Source of the DNA: Halocaridina rubra
Lineage: Eukaryota > Arthropoda > Malacostraca > Decapoda > Atyidae
DNA length: 16,958 nt
Direction of reading: 5' to 3'
Assembly (NCBI GenBank): GCA_037179515.1
Contig: JAXCGZ010005672.1
Coordinates: forward strand, 260,001-276,958
In this document: in pieces, positions 8,218 to 16,958 of the stretch
How positions within the stretch are numbered: the stretch's first letter is position 1
Layout of the letters: each line of letters opens with the position of its first letter
Translations under genes and position numbers: made by a program
Notes under the pieces: generated by a model
What the model was told of the DNA's origin: nothing
What the model saw: only the letters and a program-made list of their open reading frames with translations
Databases searched by the model: none

Positions 8218-8800
8218 AGGGTAGCCTTCAGGCACATGGACAAGGAAATGTTCAGAAATATTTATGTAACCTATGTGAGGCCAAAACTCGAATATGCAGC
8301 CCCCTTTTGGAATCCACACTTGAAAAAGCACATAGGTAAGCTTGAAAAAGTTCAAAGACATGCCACGAAACTGGTGCCAGAAATACGCAATCTCAGTTAT
8401 GATGAGAGGCTGAGGGAATTAGACTTACCATCGCTCGAAGCTAGAAAATTGAGGGGGGATATGGTGACAGTCTTTAAATTCCTTCATGGTTATGATAGAG
8501 TGGAAAGGGATCGATTTTTTGATATGGCAGGTTCTAGAACTAGAGGTCATAGTTTGAAGCTTCTTAAGAAAACTTCTTTGCAGGATGTAAGGAAATACTT
8601 TTTCAGTGTAAGAGTAGTTGATAATTGGAATTGGCTAAGCGAGGAGGTAGTTAATGCTATCTCAATCCATAGTTTTAAGGACAGGTATGATAAGTATCAC
8701 TAAGTATAAAATGGAAGCGATCAGGAGACGGGAAGATACGAGCTTTTGGCTCTTTCCCGTAAACACAATTAGGTATGTACAATTAGGTAAGTACACACAT
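8218..8800 (+). repeat. Array unit S4 (583 bp), intact ORF
   Basis: A 210-codon ORF spans 8071-8703 without interruption, with an internal ATG at 8128 in TATAAAATGG. The first ~50 residues come from antisense-free read-through of the previous unit's ORF2 end and 3'UTR in a different frame. From HRVAFRH onward it is the LINE C-terminal domain, ending DRYDKYH. It overlaps the next ORF by 50 bases. Confidence 0.9.
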
Positions 8801-9382
8801 AGGGTAGCCTTCAGGTACATGGACAAGGAAATGTTCAGAAATATTTATGTAACCTCTGTGAGGCCAAAACTCGAAAGTGCATCCCGCTTTTGGAATCCAC
8901 ACTTGAAAAAGCACATAGGTAAGCTTGAAAAAGTTCAAAGACATGCCACGAAACTGGTGCCAGAAATACGCAATCTCAGTTATGATGAGAGGCTGAGGGA
9001 ATTAGAACTACCATCACTCGAAGATAGAAGATTGAGGGGGATATGGTGACAGTCTTTAAGTTCCTTCATGATTATGATAGAGTGGATAGGGATCGATTTT
9101 TTGATATGGCAGGCTCTAGAACTAGAGGTCATAGTTTGAAGCTTCTTAAGAAAACTTCTTTGCAGGGTGTAAGGAAATACTTTTTCAGTGTAAGAGTAGT
9201 TGATAATTGGAATTGGCTAAGCGAGGAGGTAGTTAATGCTATCTCAATCCATAGTATTAAGGACAGGTATGATAAGTATCACTAAGTATAAAATGGAAGC
9301 GATCAGGAGACGGGAAGATACGAACTTTGGACTCTTTCCCGTAAACACAATTACGTATGTACAAGTAGGTAAGTACACACAT
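8801..9382 (+). repeat. Array unit S5 (582 bp), frameshifted
   Basis: One G is missing from the G-run near 9036 (ATTGAGGGGGATATGG), so ORF 8654-9049 ends early and the C-terminal part lies in another frame (9043-9285). Several private substitutions near 8873-8886 turn EYAAPFW into ESASRFW, making this the most diverged unit in that block. Confidence 0.9.
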
Positions 9383-9965
9383 AGGGTAGCCTTCAGGCAC
9401 ATGGACAAGGAAATGTTCAGAAATATTTATGTAACCTATGTGAGGCCAAAACTCGAATATGCAGCCCCCTTTTGGAATCCACACTTGAAAAAGCACATAG
9501 GTAAGCTTCAAAAAGTTCAAAGACATGCCACGAAACTGTTGCCAGAAAAACGCAATCTCAGTTATGATGAGAGGCTGAGGGAATTAGTCTTACCATCACT
9601 CGAAGCTAGAAGATTGAGGGGGGATATGGTGACAGTCTTTAAATTCCTTCATGGTTATGATAGAGTGGATAGGGATCGATTTTTTGATATGGCAGGCTCT
9701 AGAACTAGAGGTCATAGTTTGAAGCTTCTTAAGAAAACTTCTTTGCAGGATGTAAGGAAATACTTTTTCAGTGTAAGAGTAGTTGATAATTGGAATTGGC
9801 TAAGCGAGGAGGTAGTTAATGCTATCTCAATCCATAGTATTAAGGACAGGTATGATAAGTATCACTAGGTTTAAAATGGAAGCAATCAGGAGACGGGAAG
9901 ATACGAGCTTTGGGCTCTTTCCCATAAACACAATTAGGTATGTATAATTAGGTAAGTACACACAT
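9383..9965 (+). repeat. Array unit S6 (583 bp), intact ORF
   Basis: A 210-codon ORF spans 9236-9868 uninterrupted. Private changes include GKLQKVQ, LLPEKRN and ELVLPS replacing the common KLEKVQ, LVPEIRN and ELDLPS. Its 3'UTR begins with the ...CACTAGGTTTAAAATGG variant, which destroys the TATAAAA motif; the end of S7 and the end of S15 share that variant. Confidence 0.9.
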
Positions 9966-10547
9966 AGGGTAGCCTTCAGGCACATGGACAAGGAAATGTT
10001 CAGAAATATTTATGTAACCTATGTGAGGCCAAAACTCGAATTGCAGCCCCCTTTTGGAATCCACACTTGAAAAAGCACATAGGTAAGCTTGAAAAAGTTG
10101 AAAGACATGCCACGAAACTGGTGCCAGAAATACGCAATCTCAGTTATGATGAGAGGCTGAGGGAATTAGACTTACCATCACTCGAAGCTAGAAGATTGAG
10201 GGGGGATATGGTGACAGTCTTTAAATTCCTTCATGGTTATGATAGAGTGGATAGGGATCGATTTTTTGATATGGCAGGCTCTAGAACTAGAGGTCATAGT
10301 TTGAAGCTTCTTAAGAAAACTTCTTTGCAGGATGTAAGGAAATACTTTTTCAGTGTAAGAGTAGTTGATAATTGGAATTGGCTAAGCGAGGAGGTAGTTA
10401 ATGCTATCTCAATCCATAGTATTAAGGACAGGTATGATAAGTATCACTAGGTTTAAAATGGAAGCGATCAGGAGACGGGAAGATACGAGCTTTGGGCTCT
10501 TTCCCGTAAACACAATTAGGTATGTACAATTAGGTAAGTACACACAT
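9966..10547 (+). repeat. Array unit S7 (582 bp), broken ORF
   Basis: The read-through frame stops at TAA 9945-9947 in the preceding tail (GTACAA changed to GTATAA). One base is also lost near 10040 (GAATTGCAG for GAATATGCAG). Only the C-terminal part, up to 10450, is open. It carries the KVERH allele (GTTGAAAG, 10098) shared with S10 and S16. Confidence 0.85.
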
Positions 10548-11130
10548 AGGGTAGCCTTCAGGCACATGGACAAGGAAATGTTCAGAAATATTTATGTAAC
10601 CTATGTGAGGCCAAAACTCAAATATGCAGCCCCCTTTTGGAATCCACACTTGAAAAAGCACATAGGTAAGCTTGAAAAAGTTCAAAGACATGCAACGAAA
10701 CTGGTGCCAGAAATACGCAATCTCAGTTATGATGAGAGGCTGAGGGAATTAGACTTGCCATCGCTCGAAGCTAGCAGATTGAGGGGGGATATGGTGACAG
10801 TCTTTAAATTCCTTCATGGTTATGATAGAGTGGATAGGGATCGATTTTTTGATATGACAGGCTCTAGAACAAGAGGTCATGGTTTGAAGCTTCTTAAGAA
10901 AACTTCTTTGCAGGATGTAAGGAAATACTTTTTCAGTGTAAGAGTAGTTGATAATTGGAATTGGCTAAGAGAGGAGGTAGTTAATGCTATCTCAATCCAT
11001 AGTTTTAAGGACAGGTATGATAAGTATCACTAAGTATAAAATGGAAGCGATTAGGAGACGGGAAGATGCGAGCTTTGGGCTCTTTCCCGTAAACACAATT
11101 AGGTATATACAATTAGGTAAGTACACACAT
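10548..11130 (+). repeat. Array unit S8 (583 bp), first unit of the higher-order repeat
   Basis: Intact 210-codon ORF at 10401-11033. Diagnostic alleles are CTCAAATATG (RPKLKY, 10617), GCAACGAAAC, GCTAGCAGATTG (LEASRL) and CTAAGAGAGG (NWLREE). All recur 3198 bases downstream in S14. Confidence 0.9.
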
Positions 11131-11713
11131 AGGGTAGCCTTCAGGCACATGGACAAGGAAATGTTCAGAAATATTTATGTAACCTATGTGAGGCCAAAAC
11201 TCGAATATGCAGCCCCCTTTTGGAATCCACACTTGAAAAAGCACATAGGTAAGCTTGAAAAAGTTCAAAGACATGCCACGAAACTGGTGCCAGATATACG
11301 CAATCTCAGTTATGATGAGAGGCTGAGGGAATTAGACCTACCATCACTCGAAGCTAGAAGATTGAGGGGGGATATGGTGACAGTCTTTAAATTCCTTTAT
11401 GGTTATGATAGAGTGGATAGGGATCAATTTTTTGATATGGCAGGCTCTAGAACTAGAGGTCATCGTTTGAAGCTTCTTAAGAAAACTTCTTTGCAGGATG
11501 TAAGGAAATACTTTTTCAGTGTAAGAGTAGTTGATAATTGGAATTGGCTAATCGAGGAGGTAGTTAATGCTATCTCAATCCATAGTATTAAGGACAGGTA
11601 TGATAAGTATCACTAAGTATAAAATGGAAGCGATCAGGAGACGGGAAGATACGAGCTTTGTGCTCTTTCCCGTAAACACAATTAGGTATGTACAATTAGG
11701 TATGTACACACAT
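11131..11713 (+). repeat. Array unit S9 (583 bp), intact ORF
   Basis: Intact 210-codon ORF at 10984-11616. Diagnostic alleles are CCAGATATACG (VPDIRN), CCTTTATGG (FLYGY), GTCATCGTTTG (GHRLKL) and CTAATCGAGG (NWLIEE). It matches S15 at +3198 except for isolated substitutions such as GATCAATTT versus GATCGATTT. Confidence 0.9.
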
Positions 11714-12269
11714 AGGGTAGCCTTCAGGCACATGGACAAGGAAATGTTCTGAAATATTTATGTAACCTATGTGAGGCCAAAACTCGAATATGCAGCCCCC
11801 TTTTGGAATCCACACTTGAAAAAGCATATAGGTAAGCTTGAAAAAGTTGAAAGACATGCCACGAAACTGGTGCCAGAAATACGCAATCTCAGTTATGATG
11901 AGAGGCTGAGGGAATTAGACTTACCATCACTCGAAGCTAGAAGATTGAGGGGGGATATGGTGACAGTCTTTAAATTCCTTCATGGTTATGATAGAGTGGT
12001 TAGGCATCGATTTTTTGATATGGCAGGCTCTAGAACTAGAGGTCATAGTTTGAAGCTTCTTAAGAAAACTTTTTTGCAGGATGTAAGGAAATACTTTTTC
12101 AGTGTAAGAGTAGTTGATAATTGGAATTAGCTAAGCGAGGAGGTAGTCAATGCTATCTCAATCCATAGTATTAAGGACAGGTATGATAAGTATCACTAAG
12201 TATAAAATGGAAGCGATCAGGAGACGGGAAGATACGAGCTTTTGGCTCTTTCCCGTAAACACAATTAGG
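11714..12269 (+). repeat. Array unit S10 (about 556 bp), two nonsense codons
   Basis: TGA at 11750-11752 (CAGAAA changed to CTGAAA) ends the first frame; the remainder is open at 11771-12130 up to TAG 12128-12130 (the Trp-to-stop allele). The tail is interrupted after ATTAGG by the deletion that creates S11. Diagnostic alleles are KVERH and GTGGTTAGGCAT. Confidence 0.9.
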
Positions 12270-12605
12270 TATGGTGACAGTCTTTAAATTCCTTCATGGT
12301 TATGATAGAGTGGATAGGGATCGATATTTTGATATGGCTGGCTCTAGAACTAGAGGTCATAGTTTGAAGCTTCGTAAGAAAACTTCGCAGGATGTAAGGA
12401 AATACTTTTTCAGTGTAAGAGTAGTTGCCAATTGGAATTCGCTAAGCGAGGAGGTAGTTAATGTTATCTCAATCCATAGTTTTAAGGACAGGTATGATAA
12501 GTATCACTAAGTATACAATGGAACCGATCAGGAGACGGGAAGATACGAGCTTTGGGCTCTTTCCCGTAATTACAATTAGGTAATCACAATTAGGTAATCA
12601 CACAT
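12270..12605 (+). repeat. Array unit S11 (336 bp), internally deleted
   Basis: After ATTAGG the sequence jumps into TATGGTGACAG. That removes 269 bases of the standard arrangement (last part of a tail plus the first part of the next unit) and leaves a single TATG where two stood. ORF 12271-12510 begins MVTVFKFLHG and ends DKYH. Its bases are closer to L1/L2 than to its neighbours (GATATTTTGATATGGCTGGC, CTTCGTAAG), and it has a private 3-base loss in ACTTCGCAGG and private GTTGCCAATTGG. Its tail is the ancestral ATTAGGTAATCACA type. Confidence 0.9.
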
Positions 12606-13175
12606 AGGGTAGCCTTCAGGCACATGGACAAGGAAATGTTCAGAAATATTTATGTAACCTATGTGAGGCCAAAACTCGAATATGCAGCCCCCTTTTGGAA
12701 TCCACACTTGAAAAAGCACATAGGTAAGCTTGAAAAAGTTCAAAGACATGCCACGAAACTGGTGCCAGAAATACGCAATCTCAGTTATGATGAGAGGCTG
12801 AGGGAATTAGACCTACCATCACTCGAAGCTAGAAGAGTGAGGGGGGATATGGTGACAGTCTTTAAATTCCTTCATGGTTATGATAGAGTGGATAGGGATC
12901 GATTTTTTGATATGGCAGGCTCTAGAACTAGAGGTCATAGTTTGAAGCTTCGTAAGAAATTGTAAGGAAATACTTTTTCAGTGTAAGAGTAGTTGATAAT
13001 TGGAATTGGCTAAGCGAGGAGGTAGTTAATGCTATCTCAATCCATAGCTTTAAGGACAGGTATGATAAGTATCACTAAGTATAAAATGGAAGCGATCAGG
13101 AGATGGGAAGATACGAGCTTTGGGCTCTTTCCCGTAAACACAATTAGGTATGTACAATTAGGTAAGTACACACAT
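12606..13175 (+). repeat. Array unit S12 (570 bp), 13-base deletion class
   Basis: ORF 12624-12965 starts at the MDKEMF methionine, because the preceding ancestral-type tail contains stops. The 13-base loss near 12957 gives a KKL-stop ending and removes the last ~52 codons. It matches S18 at +3198. Confidence 0.9.
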
Positions 13176-13745
13176 AGGGTAGCCTTCAGGCACATGGACA
13201 AGGAAATGTTCAGAAATATTTATGTAACCTATGTGAGGCCAAAACTCGAATATGCAACCCCCTTTTGGAATCCACACTTGAAAAAGCACATAGGTAAGCT
13301 TGAAAAAGTTCAAAGACATGCCACGAAACTGGTGCCAGAAATACGCAATCTCAGTTATGATGAGAGGCTGAGGGAATTAGACTTACCATCACTCGAAGCT
13401 AGAAGATTGAGGGGGGATATGGTGCCAGTCTTTAAATTCCTTCATGGTTATGATAGAGTGGATAGGGATCGATTTTTTGATATGGCAGGCTCTAGAACTA
13501 GAGGTCATAGTTTGATGCTTCGTAAGAAATTGTAAGGAAATACTTTTTCAGTGTGAGAGTAGTTGATAATTGGAATTGGCTAAGCGAGGAGGTAGTTAAT
13601 GCTATCTCAATCCATAGTTTTAAGGACAGGTATGATAAGTATCACTAAGTATAAAATGGAAGCGATCAGGAGACGGAAGGATGAGAGCTTTGGGCTCTTT
13701 CCCGTAAACACAATTAGGTATGTACAATTAGGTAAGTACACACAT
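13176..13745 (+). repeat. Array unit S13 (570 bp), 13-base deletion class
   Basis: ORF 13029-13535. Diagnostic alleles are GCAACCCCC (EYATPF), GGTGCCAGTC (DMVPVF) and TTGATGCTTCG (SLMLRKK). The 13-base deletion truncates the C-terminus. Its own 3'UTR has ACGGAAGGATGAGAGC, which alters the hairpin left arm; S19 carries the same change. Confidence 0.9.
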
Positions 13746-14328
13746 AGGGTAGCCTTCAGGCACATGGACAAGGAAATGTTCAGAAATATTTATGTAACCT
13801 ATGTGAGGCCAAAACTCAAATATGCAGCCCCCTTTTGGAATCCACACTTGAAAAAGCACATAGGTAAGCTTGAAAAAGTTCAAAGACATGCAACGAAACT
13901 GGTGCCAGAAATACGCAATCTCAGTTATGATGAGAGGCTGAGGGAATTAGACTTGCCATCGCTCGAAGCTAGCAGATTGAGGGGGGATATGGTGCCAGTC
14001 TTTAAATTCCTTCATGGTTATGATAGAGTGGATAGGGATCGATTTTTTGATATGGCAGGCTCTAGAACTAGAGGTCATGGTTTGAAGCTTCTTAAGAAAA
14101 CTTCTTTGCAGGATGTAAGGAAATACTTTTTCAGTGTAAGAGTAGTTGATAATTGGAATTGGCTAAGAGAGGAGGTAGTTAATGCTATCTCAATCCATAG
14201 TTTTAAGGACAGGTATGATAAGTATCACTAAGTATAAAATGGAAGCGATTAGGAGACGGGAAGATGCGAGCTTTGGGCTCTTTCCCGTAAACACAATTAG
14301 GTATATACAATTAGGTAAGTACACACAT
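13746..14328 (+). repeat. Array unit S14 (583 bp), S8-type
   Basis: Intact 210-codon ORF at 13599-14231. It matches S8 in CTCAAATATG, GCAACGAAAC, GCTAGCAGATTG and CTAAGAGAGG. In a central patch it carries GGTGCCAGTC, GATATGGCAGG and AGAACTAGAGG, like S13 and not S8, which suggests local conversion. Confidence 0.9.
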
Positions 14329-14911
14329 AGGGTAGCCTTCAGGCACATGGACAAGGAAATGTTCAGAAATATTTATGTAACCTATGTGAGGCCAAAACTC
14401 GAATATGCAGCCCCCTTTTGGAATCCACACTTGAAAAAGCACATAGGTAAGCTTGAAAAAGTTCAAAGACATGCCACGAAACTGGTGCCAGATATACGCA
14501 ATCTCAGTTATGATGAGAGGCTGAGGGAATTAGACCTACCATCACTTGAAGCTAGAAGATTGAGGGGGGATATGGTGACAGTCTTTAAATTCCTTTATGG
14601 TTATGATAGAGTGGATAGGGATCGATTTTTTGATATGGCAGGCTCTAGAACTAGAGGTCATCGTTTGAAGCTTCTTAAGAAAACTTCTTTGCAGGATGTA
14701 AGGAAATACTTTTTCAGTGTAAGAGTAGTTGATAATTGGAATTGGCTAATCGAGGAGGTAGTTAATGCTATCTCAATCCATAGTATTAAGGACAGGTATG
14801 ATAAGTATCACTAGGTTTAAAATGGAAGCGATCAGGAGACGGGAAGATACGAGCTTTGGGCTCTTTCCCGTAAACACAATTAGGTATGTACAATTAGGTA
14901 AGTACACACAT
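14329..14911 (+). repeat. Array unit S15 (583 bp), S9-type
   Basis: Intact 210-codon ORF at 14182-14814. It shares all S9 diagnostic alleles (CCAGATATACG, CCTTTATGG, GTCATCGTTTG, CTAATCGAGG). Its 3' end changes to the CACTAGGTTTAAAATGG form, unlike S9 (CACTAAGTATAAAATGG) but like S6 and S7. Confidence 0.9.
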
Positions 14912-15467
14912 AGGGTAGCCTTCAGGCACATGGACAAGGAAATGTTCAGAAATATTTATGTAACCTATGTGAGGCCAAAACTCAAATATGCAGCCCCCTT
15001 TTGGAATCCACACTTGAAAAAGCACATAGGTAAGCTTGAAAAAGTTGAAAGACATGCCACGAAACTGGTGCCAGAAATACGCAATCTCAGTTATGATGAG
15101 AGGCTGAGGGAATTAGACTTACCATCACTCGAAGCTAGAAGATTGAGGGGGGATATGGTGACAGTCTTTAAATTCCTTCATGGTTATGATAGAGTGGTTA
15201 GGGATCGATTTTTTGATATGGCAGGCTCTAGAACTAGAGGTCATAGTTTGAAGCTTCTAAAGAAAACTTTTTTGCAGGATGTAAGGAAATACTTTTTCAG
15301 TGTAAGAGTAGTTGATAATTGGAATTAGCTAAGCGAGGAGGTAGTCAATGCTATCTCAATCCATAGTATTAAGGACAGGTATGATAAGTATCACTAAGTA
15401 TAAAATGGAAGCGATCAGGAGACGGGAAGATACGAGCTTTTGGCTCTTTCCCGTAAACACAATTAGG
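14912..15467 (+). repeat. Array unit S16 (about 556 bp), mosaic of S8- and S10-type
   Basis: ORF 14765-15328, ending at the Trp-to-stop TAG 15326-15328. The first part is S8-type (CTCAAATATG at 14981) and lacks the TGA of S10. From GTTGAAAG (15047) onward it is S10-type, including GTGGTTAGG and ACTTTTTTGC. The tail is again cut by the 269-base deletion. Confidence 0.9.
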
Positions 15468-15803
15468 TATGGTGACAGTCTTTAAATTCCTTCATGGTTA
15501 TGATAGAGTGGATAGGGATCGATATTTTGATATGGCTGGCTCTAGAACTAGAGGTCATAGTTTGAAGCTTCGTAAGAAAACTTCGCAGGATGTAAGGAAA
15601 TACTTTTTCAGTGTAAGAGTAGTTGCCAATTGGAATTCGCTAAGCGAGGAGGTAGTTAATGTTATCTCAATCCATAGTTTTAAGGACAGGTATGATAAGT
15701 ATCACTAAGTATAAAATGGAACCGATCAGGAGATGGGAAGATACGAGCTTTGGGCTCATTCCCGTAATTACAATTAGGTAATCACAATTAGGTAATCACA
15801 CAT
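15468..15803 (+). repeat. Array unit S17 (336 bp), copy of S11
   Basis: Same deletion junction, same 3-base loss and same GTTGCCAATTGG as S11, at +3198. ORF 15469-15708. It differs by a few bases in its 3'UTR (GGAGATGGG, GGCTCATTCCC). Confidence 0.9.
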
Positions 15804-16373
15804 AGGGTAGCCTTCAGGCACATGGACAAGGAAATGTTCAGAAATATTTATGTAACCTATGTGAGGCCAAAACTCGAATATGCAGCCCCCTTTTGGAATC
15901 CACACTTGAAAAAGCACATAGGTAAGCTTGAAAAAGTTCAAAGACATGCCACGAAACTGGTGCCAGAAATACGCAATCTCAGTTATGATGAGAGGCTGAT
16001 GGAATTAGACCTACCATCACTCGAAGCTAGAAGAGTGAGGGGGGATATGGTGACAGTCTTTAAATTCCTTCATGGTTATGATAGAGTGGATAGGGATCGA
16101 TTTTTTGATATGGCAGGCTCTAGAACTAGAGGTCATAGTTTGAAGCTTCGTAAGAAATTGTAAGGAAATACTTTTTCAGTGTAAGAGTAGTTGATAATTG
16201 GAATTGGCTAAGCGAGGAGGTAGTTAATGCTATCTCAATCCATAGCTTTAAGGACAGGTATGATAAGTATCACTAAGTATAAAATGGAAGCGATCAGGAG
16301 ATGGGAAGATACGAGCTTTGGGCTCTTTCCCGTAAACACAATTAGGTATGTACAATTAGGTAAGTACACACAT
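15804..16373 (+). repeat. Array unit S18 (570 bp), copy of S12
   Basis: ORF 15822-16163, same 13-base deletion as S12. A private GAGGCTGATGG gives LMELDL in place of LRELDL. Confidence 0.9.
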
Positions 16374-16943
16374 AGGGTAGCCTTCAGGCACATGGACAAG
16401 GAAATGTTCAGAAATATTTATGTAACCTATGTGAGGCCAAAACTCGAATATGCAACCCCCTTTTGGAATCCACACTTGAAAAAGCACATAGGTAAGCTTG
16501 AAAAAGTTCAAAGACATGCCACGAAACTGGTGCCAGAAATACGCAATCTCAGTTATGATGAGAGGCTGAGGGAATTAGACTTACCATCACTCGAAGCTAG
16601 AAGATTGAGGGGGGATATGGTGCCAGTCTTTAAATTCCTTCATGGTTATGATAGAGTGGATAGGGATCGATTTTTTGATATGGCAGGCTCTAGAACTAGA
16701 GGTCATAGTTTGATGCTTCGTAAGAAATTGTAAGGAAATACTTTTTCAGTGTGAGAGTAGTTGATAATTGGAATTGGCTAAGCGAGGAGGTAGTTAATGC
16801 TATCTCAATCCATAGTTTTAAGGACAGGTATGATAAGTATCACTAAGTATAAACTGGAAGCGATCAGGAGACGGAAGGATAAGAGCTTTGGGCTCTTTCC
16901 CGTAAACACAATTAGGTATGTACAATTAGGTAAGTACACACAT
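16374..16943 (+). repeat. Array unit S19 (570 bp), copy of S13
   Basis: ORF 16227-16733, matching S13 in GCAACCCCC, GGTGCCAGTC and TTGATGCTTCG. Its 3'UTR has AAACTGG in place of AAAATGG, so the ATG of the TATAAAATGG motif is lost. ACGGAAGGAT is kept as in S13. Confidence 0.9.
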
Positions 16944-16958
16944 AGGGTAGCCTTCAGG
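16944..16958 (+). repeat. Array unit S20, cut by the window end
   Basis: Only AGGGTAGCCTTCAGG is present. It marks the start of a third higher-order repeat copy, since the preceding 3'UTR carries the S13/S19 allele. The array continues beyond the window. Confidence 0.9.

Larger units (their letters stand above)
10548..13745 (+). repeat. Higher-order repeat, copy A (3198 bp, S8-S13)
   Basis: Six units of distinct classes in a fixed order: two standard units, one standard unit with a cut tail, one 269-base-deleted unit and two 13-base-deleted units. The left limit is approximate, because the sequence just before S8 and just before S14 differs at several diagnostic bases. The length is a multiple of 3, so ORF phase is repeated from copy to copy. 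Confidence 0.9.
13746..16943 (+). repeat. Higher-order repeat, copy B (3198 bp, S14-S19)
   Basis: Same six unit classes in the same order as copy A, at an exact 3198-base offset (12606/15804, 13176/16374, 13746/16944). Scattered single-base differences show that it is not a perfect copy. Two patches (about 13990-14070 and 14813-15040) match other units better than their counterparts in copy A. Confidence 0.9.
6496..16958 (+). repeat. LINE-tail-derived tandem array (satellite-like), at least 20 units
   Basis: Head-to-tail units, all in the same orientation. Each runs from AGGGTAGCC (equivalent to 5913 in L2) to the tail. Starts are at 6496, 7064, 7635, 8218, 8801, 9383, 9966, 10548, 11131, 11714, (12270), 12606, 13176, 13746, 14329, 14912, (15468), 15804, 16374 and 16944; brackets mark units whose first 269 bases are deleted. 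The basic period is 583; shorter spacings are each explained by specific deletions. Every unit encodes the ORF2 C-terminal domain followed by 3'UTR hairpin and tail. An identical 5' truncation in every complete unit indicates amplification of one founder, not independent insertions. Confidence 0.95.

Noticed and set aside
9257..9526. 89-codon open frame on the minus strand, and shorter minus-strand frames at 1128-1418, 1489-1695, 2547-2753 and 5444-5650
   Set aside because: They are shadows of the sense LINE coding sequence. The L1 and L2 shadows are near-identical only because the sense strand is, and none shows a recognisable domain.
13746..16943. Higher-order copy B as a pure assembly duplication
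   Set aside because: Scattered single-base differences and the S14/S16 mosaic patches distinguish copies A and B. Copy number could still be wrong in an assembly, so this is only partly excluded.
6496..16958. CRISPR-like or prokaryotic repeat array
   Set aside because: Repeats are about 583 bases with no unique spacers, and the content is eukaryotic LINE coding sequence.
6496..16958. Array as a multi-domain tandem repeat protein gene
   Set aside because: The 583-base period is not a multiple of 3 and each unit ends with a stop codon, so no continuous reading frame crosses the units.
1..16958. tRNA, rRNA or SINE sequences
   Set aside because: No cloverleaf, A/B box pair or rRNA-like segment was recognised; all stretches are accounted for by LINE-derived sequence.

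Overview
This is eukaryotic, almost certainly animal, repeat DNA. It contains no host gene, RNA gene or prokaryotic feature that I can support. Everything here derives from one family of non-LTR retrotransposon (LINE). The family has an apurinic-like endonuclease (EEP) domain, a reverse transcriptase (RT) domain and a short tandem-repeat 3' tail instead of poly(A), which fits the CR1/jockey/L2 group of clades. An arthropod, perhaps a crustacean, seems the likeliest host. That rests only on family resemblance and on TTAGG inside the tail repeat, so it is a weak inference.

Layout: (1) 1-36 is the tail of an upstream copy, and 37-292 is a severely 5'-truncated copy (U0). (2) 293-3590 is L1, a near full-length element. 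It has a duplicated 5' region of about 175-178 bp with a 210-bp period, a small ORF1-like frame, a long EEP-RT ORF broken by one late TGA, and a 3'UTR with a hairpin and a 14-mer tail. (3) 3591-6495 is L2, a slightly 5'-truncated second element joined head-to-tail to the tail of L1. Its ORF2 carries three frameshifting indels and a TGA at the GDFN position. (4) 6496-16958 is a tandem array of at least 20 units (S1-S20). Each unit is the last part of the LINE, from a single fixed truncation point (AGGGTAGCC, just after RT) to the tail, with a basic period of 583 bp.

From about 10548 to the end the array is organised as a higher-order repeat. Six units (583+583+555+337+570+570 = 3198 bp) are repeated almost exactly (10548-13745, 13746-16943), and a third copy begins at 16944. 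Patches that match non-equivalent units point to gene conversion or unequal exchange. The array therefore looks like a LINE-tail-derived satellite amplified at the DNA level, with self-nested head-to-tail LINE insertions at its left edge.

How the parts relate: L1 and L2 would encode the retrotransposition protein, and both are damaged. Array units carry only the post-RT C-terminal domain plus the 3'UTR hairpin and tail. In many units the 3'UTR of one unit is fused in frame to the C-terminal coding sequence of the next, downstream of a TATAAAATGG motif, giving serially repeated overlapping ORFs of 210 codons.
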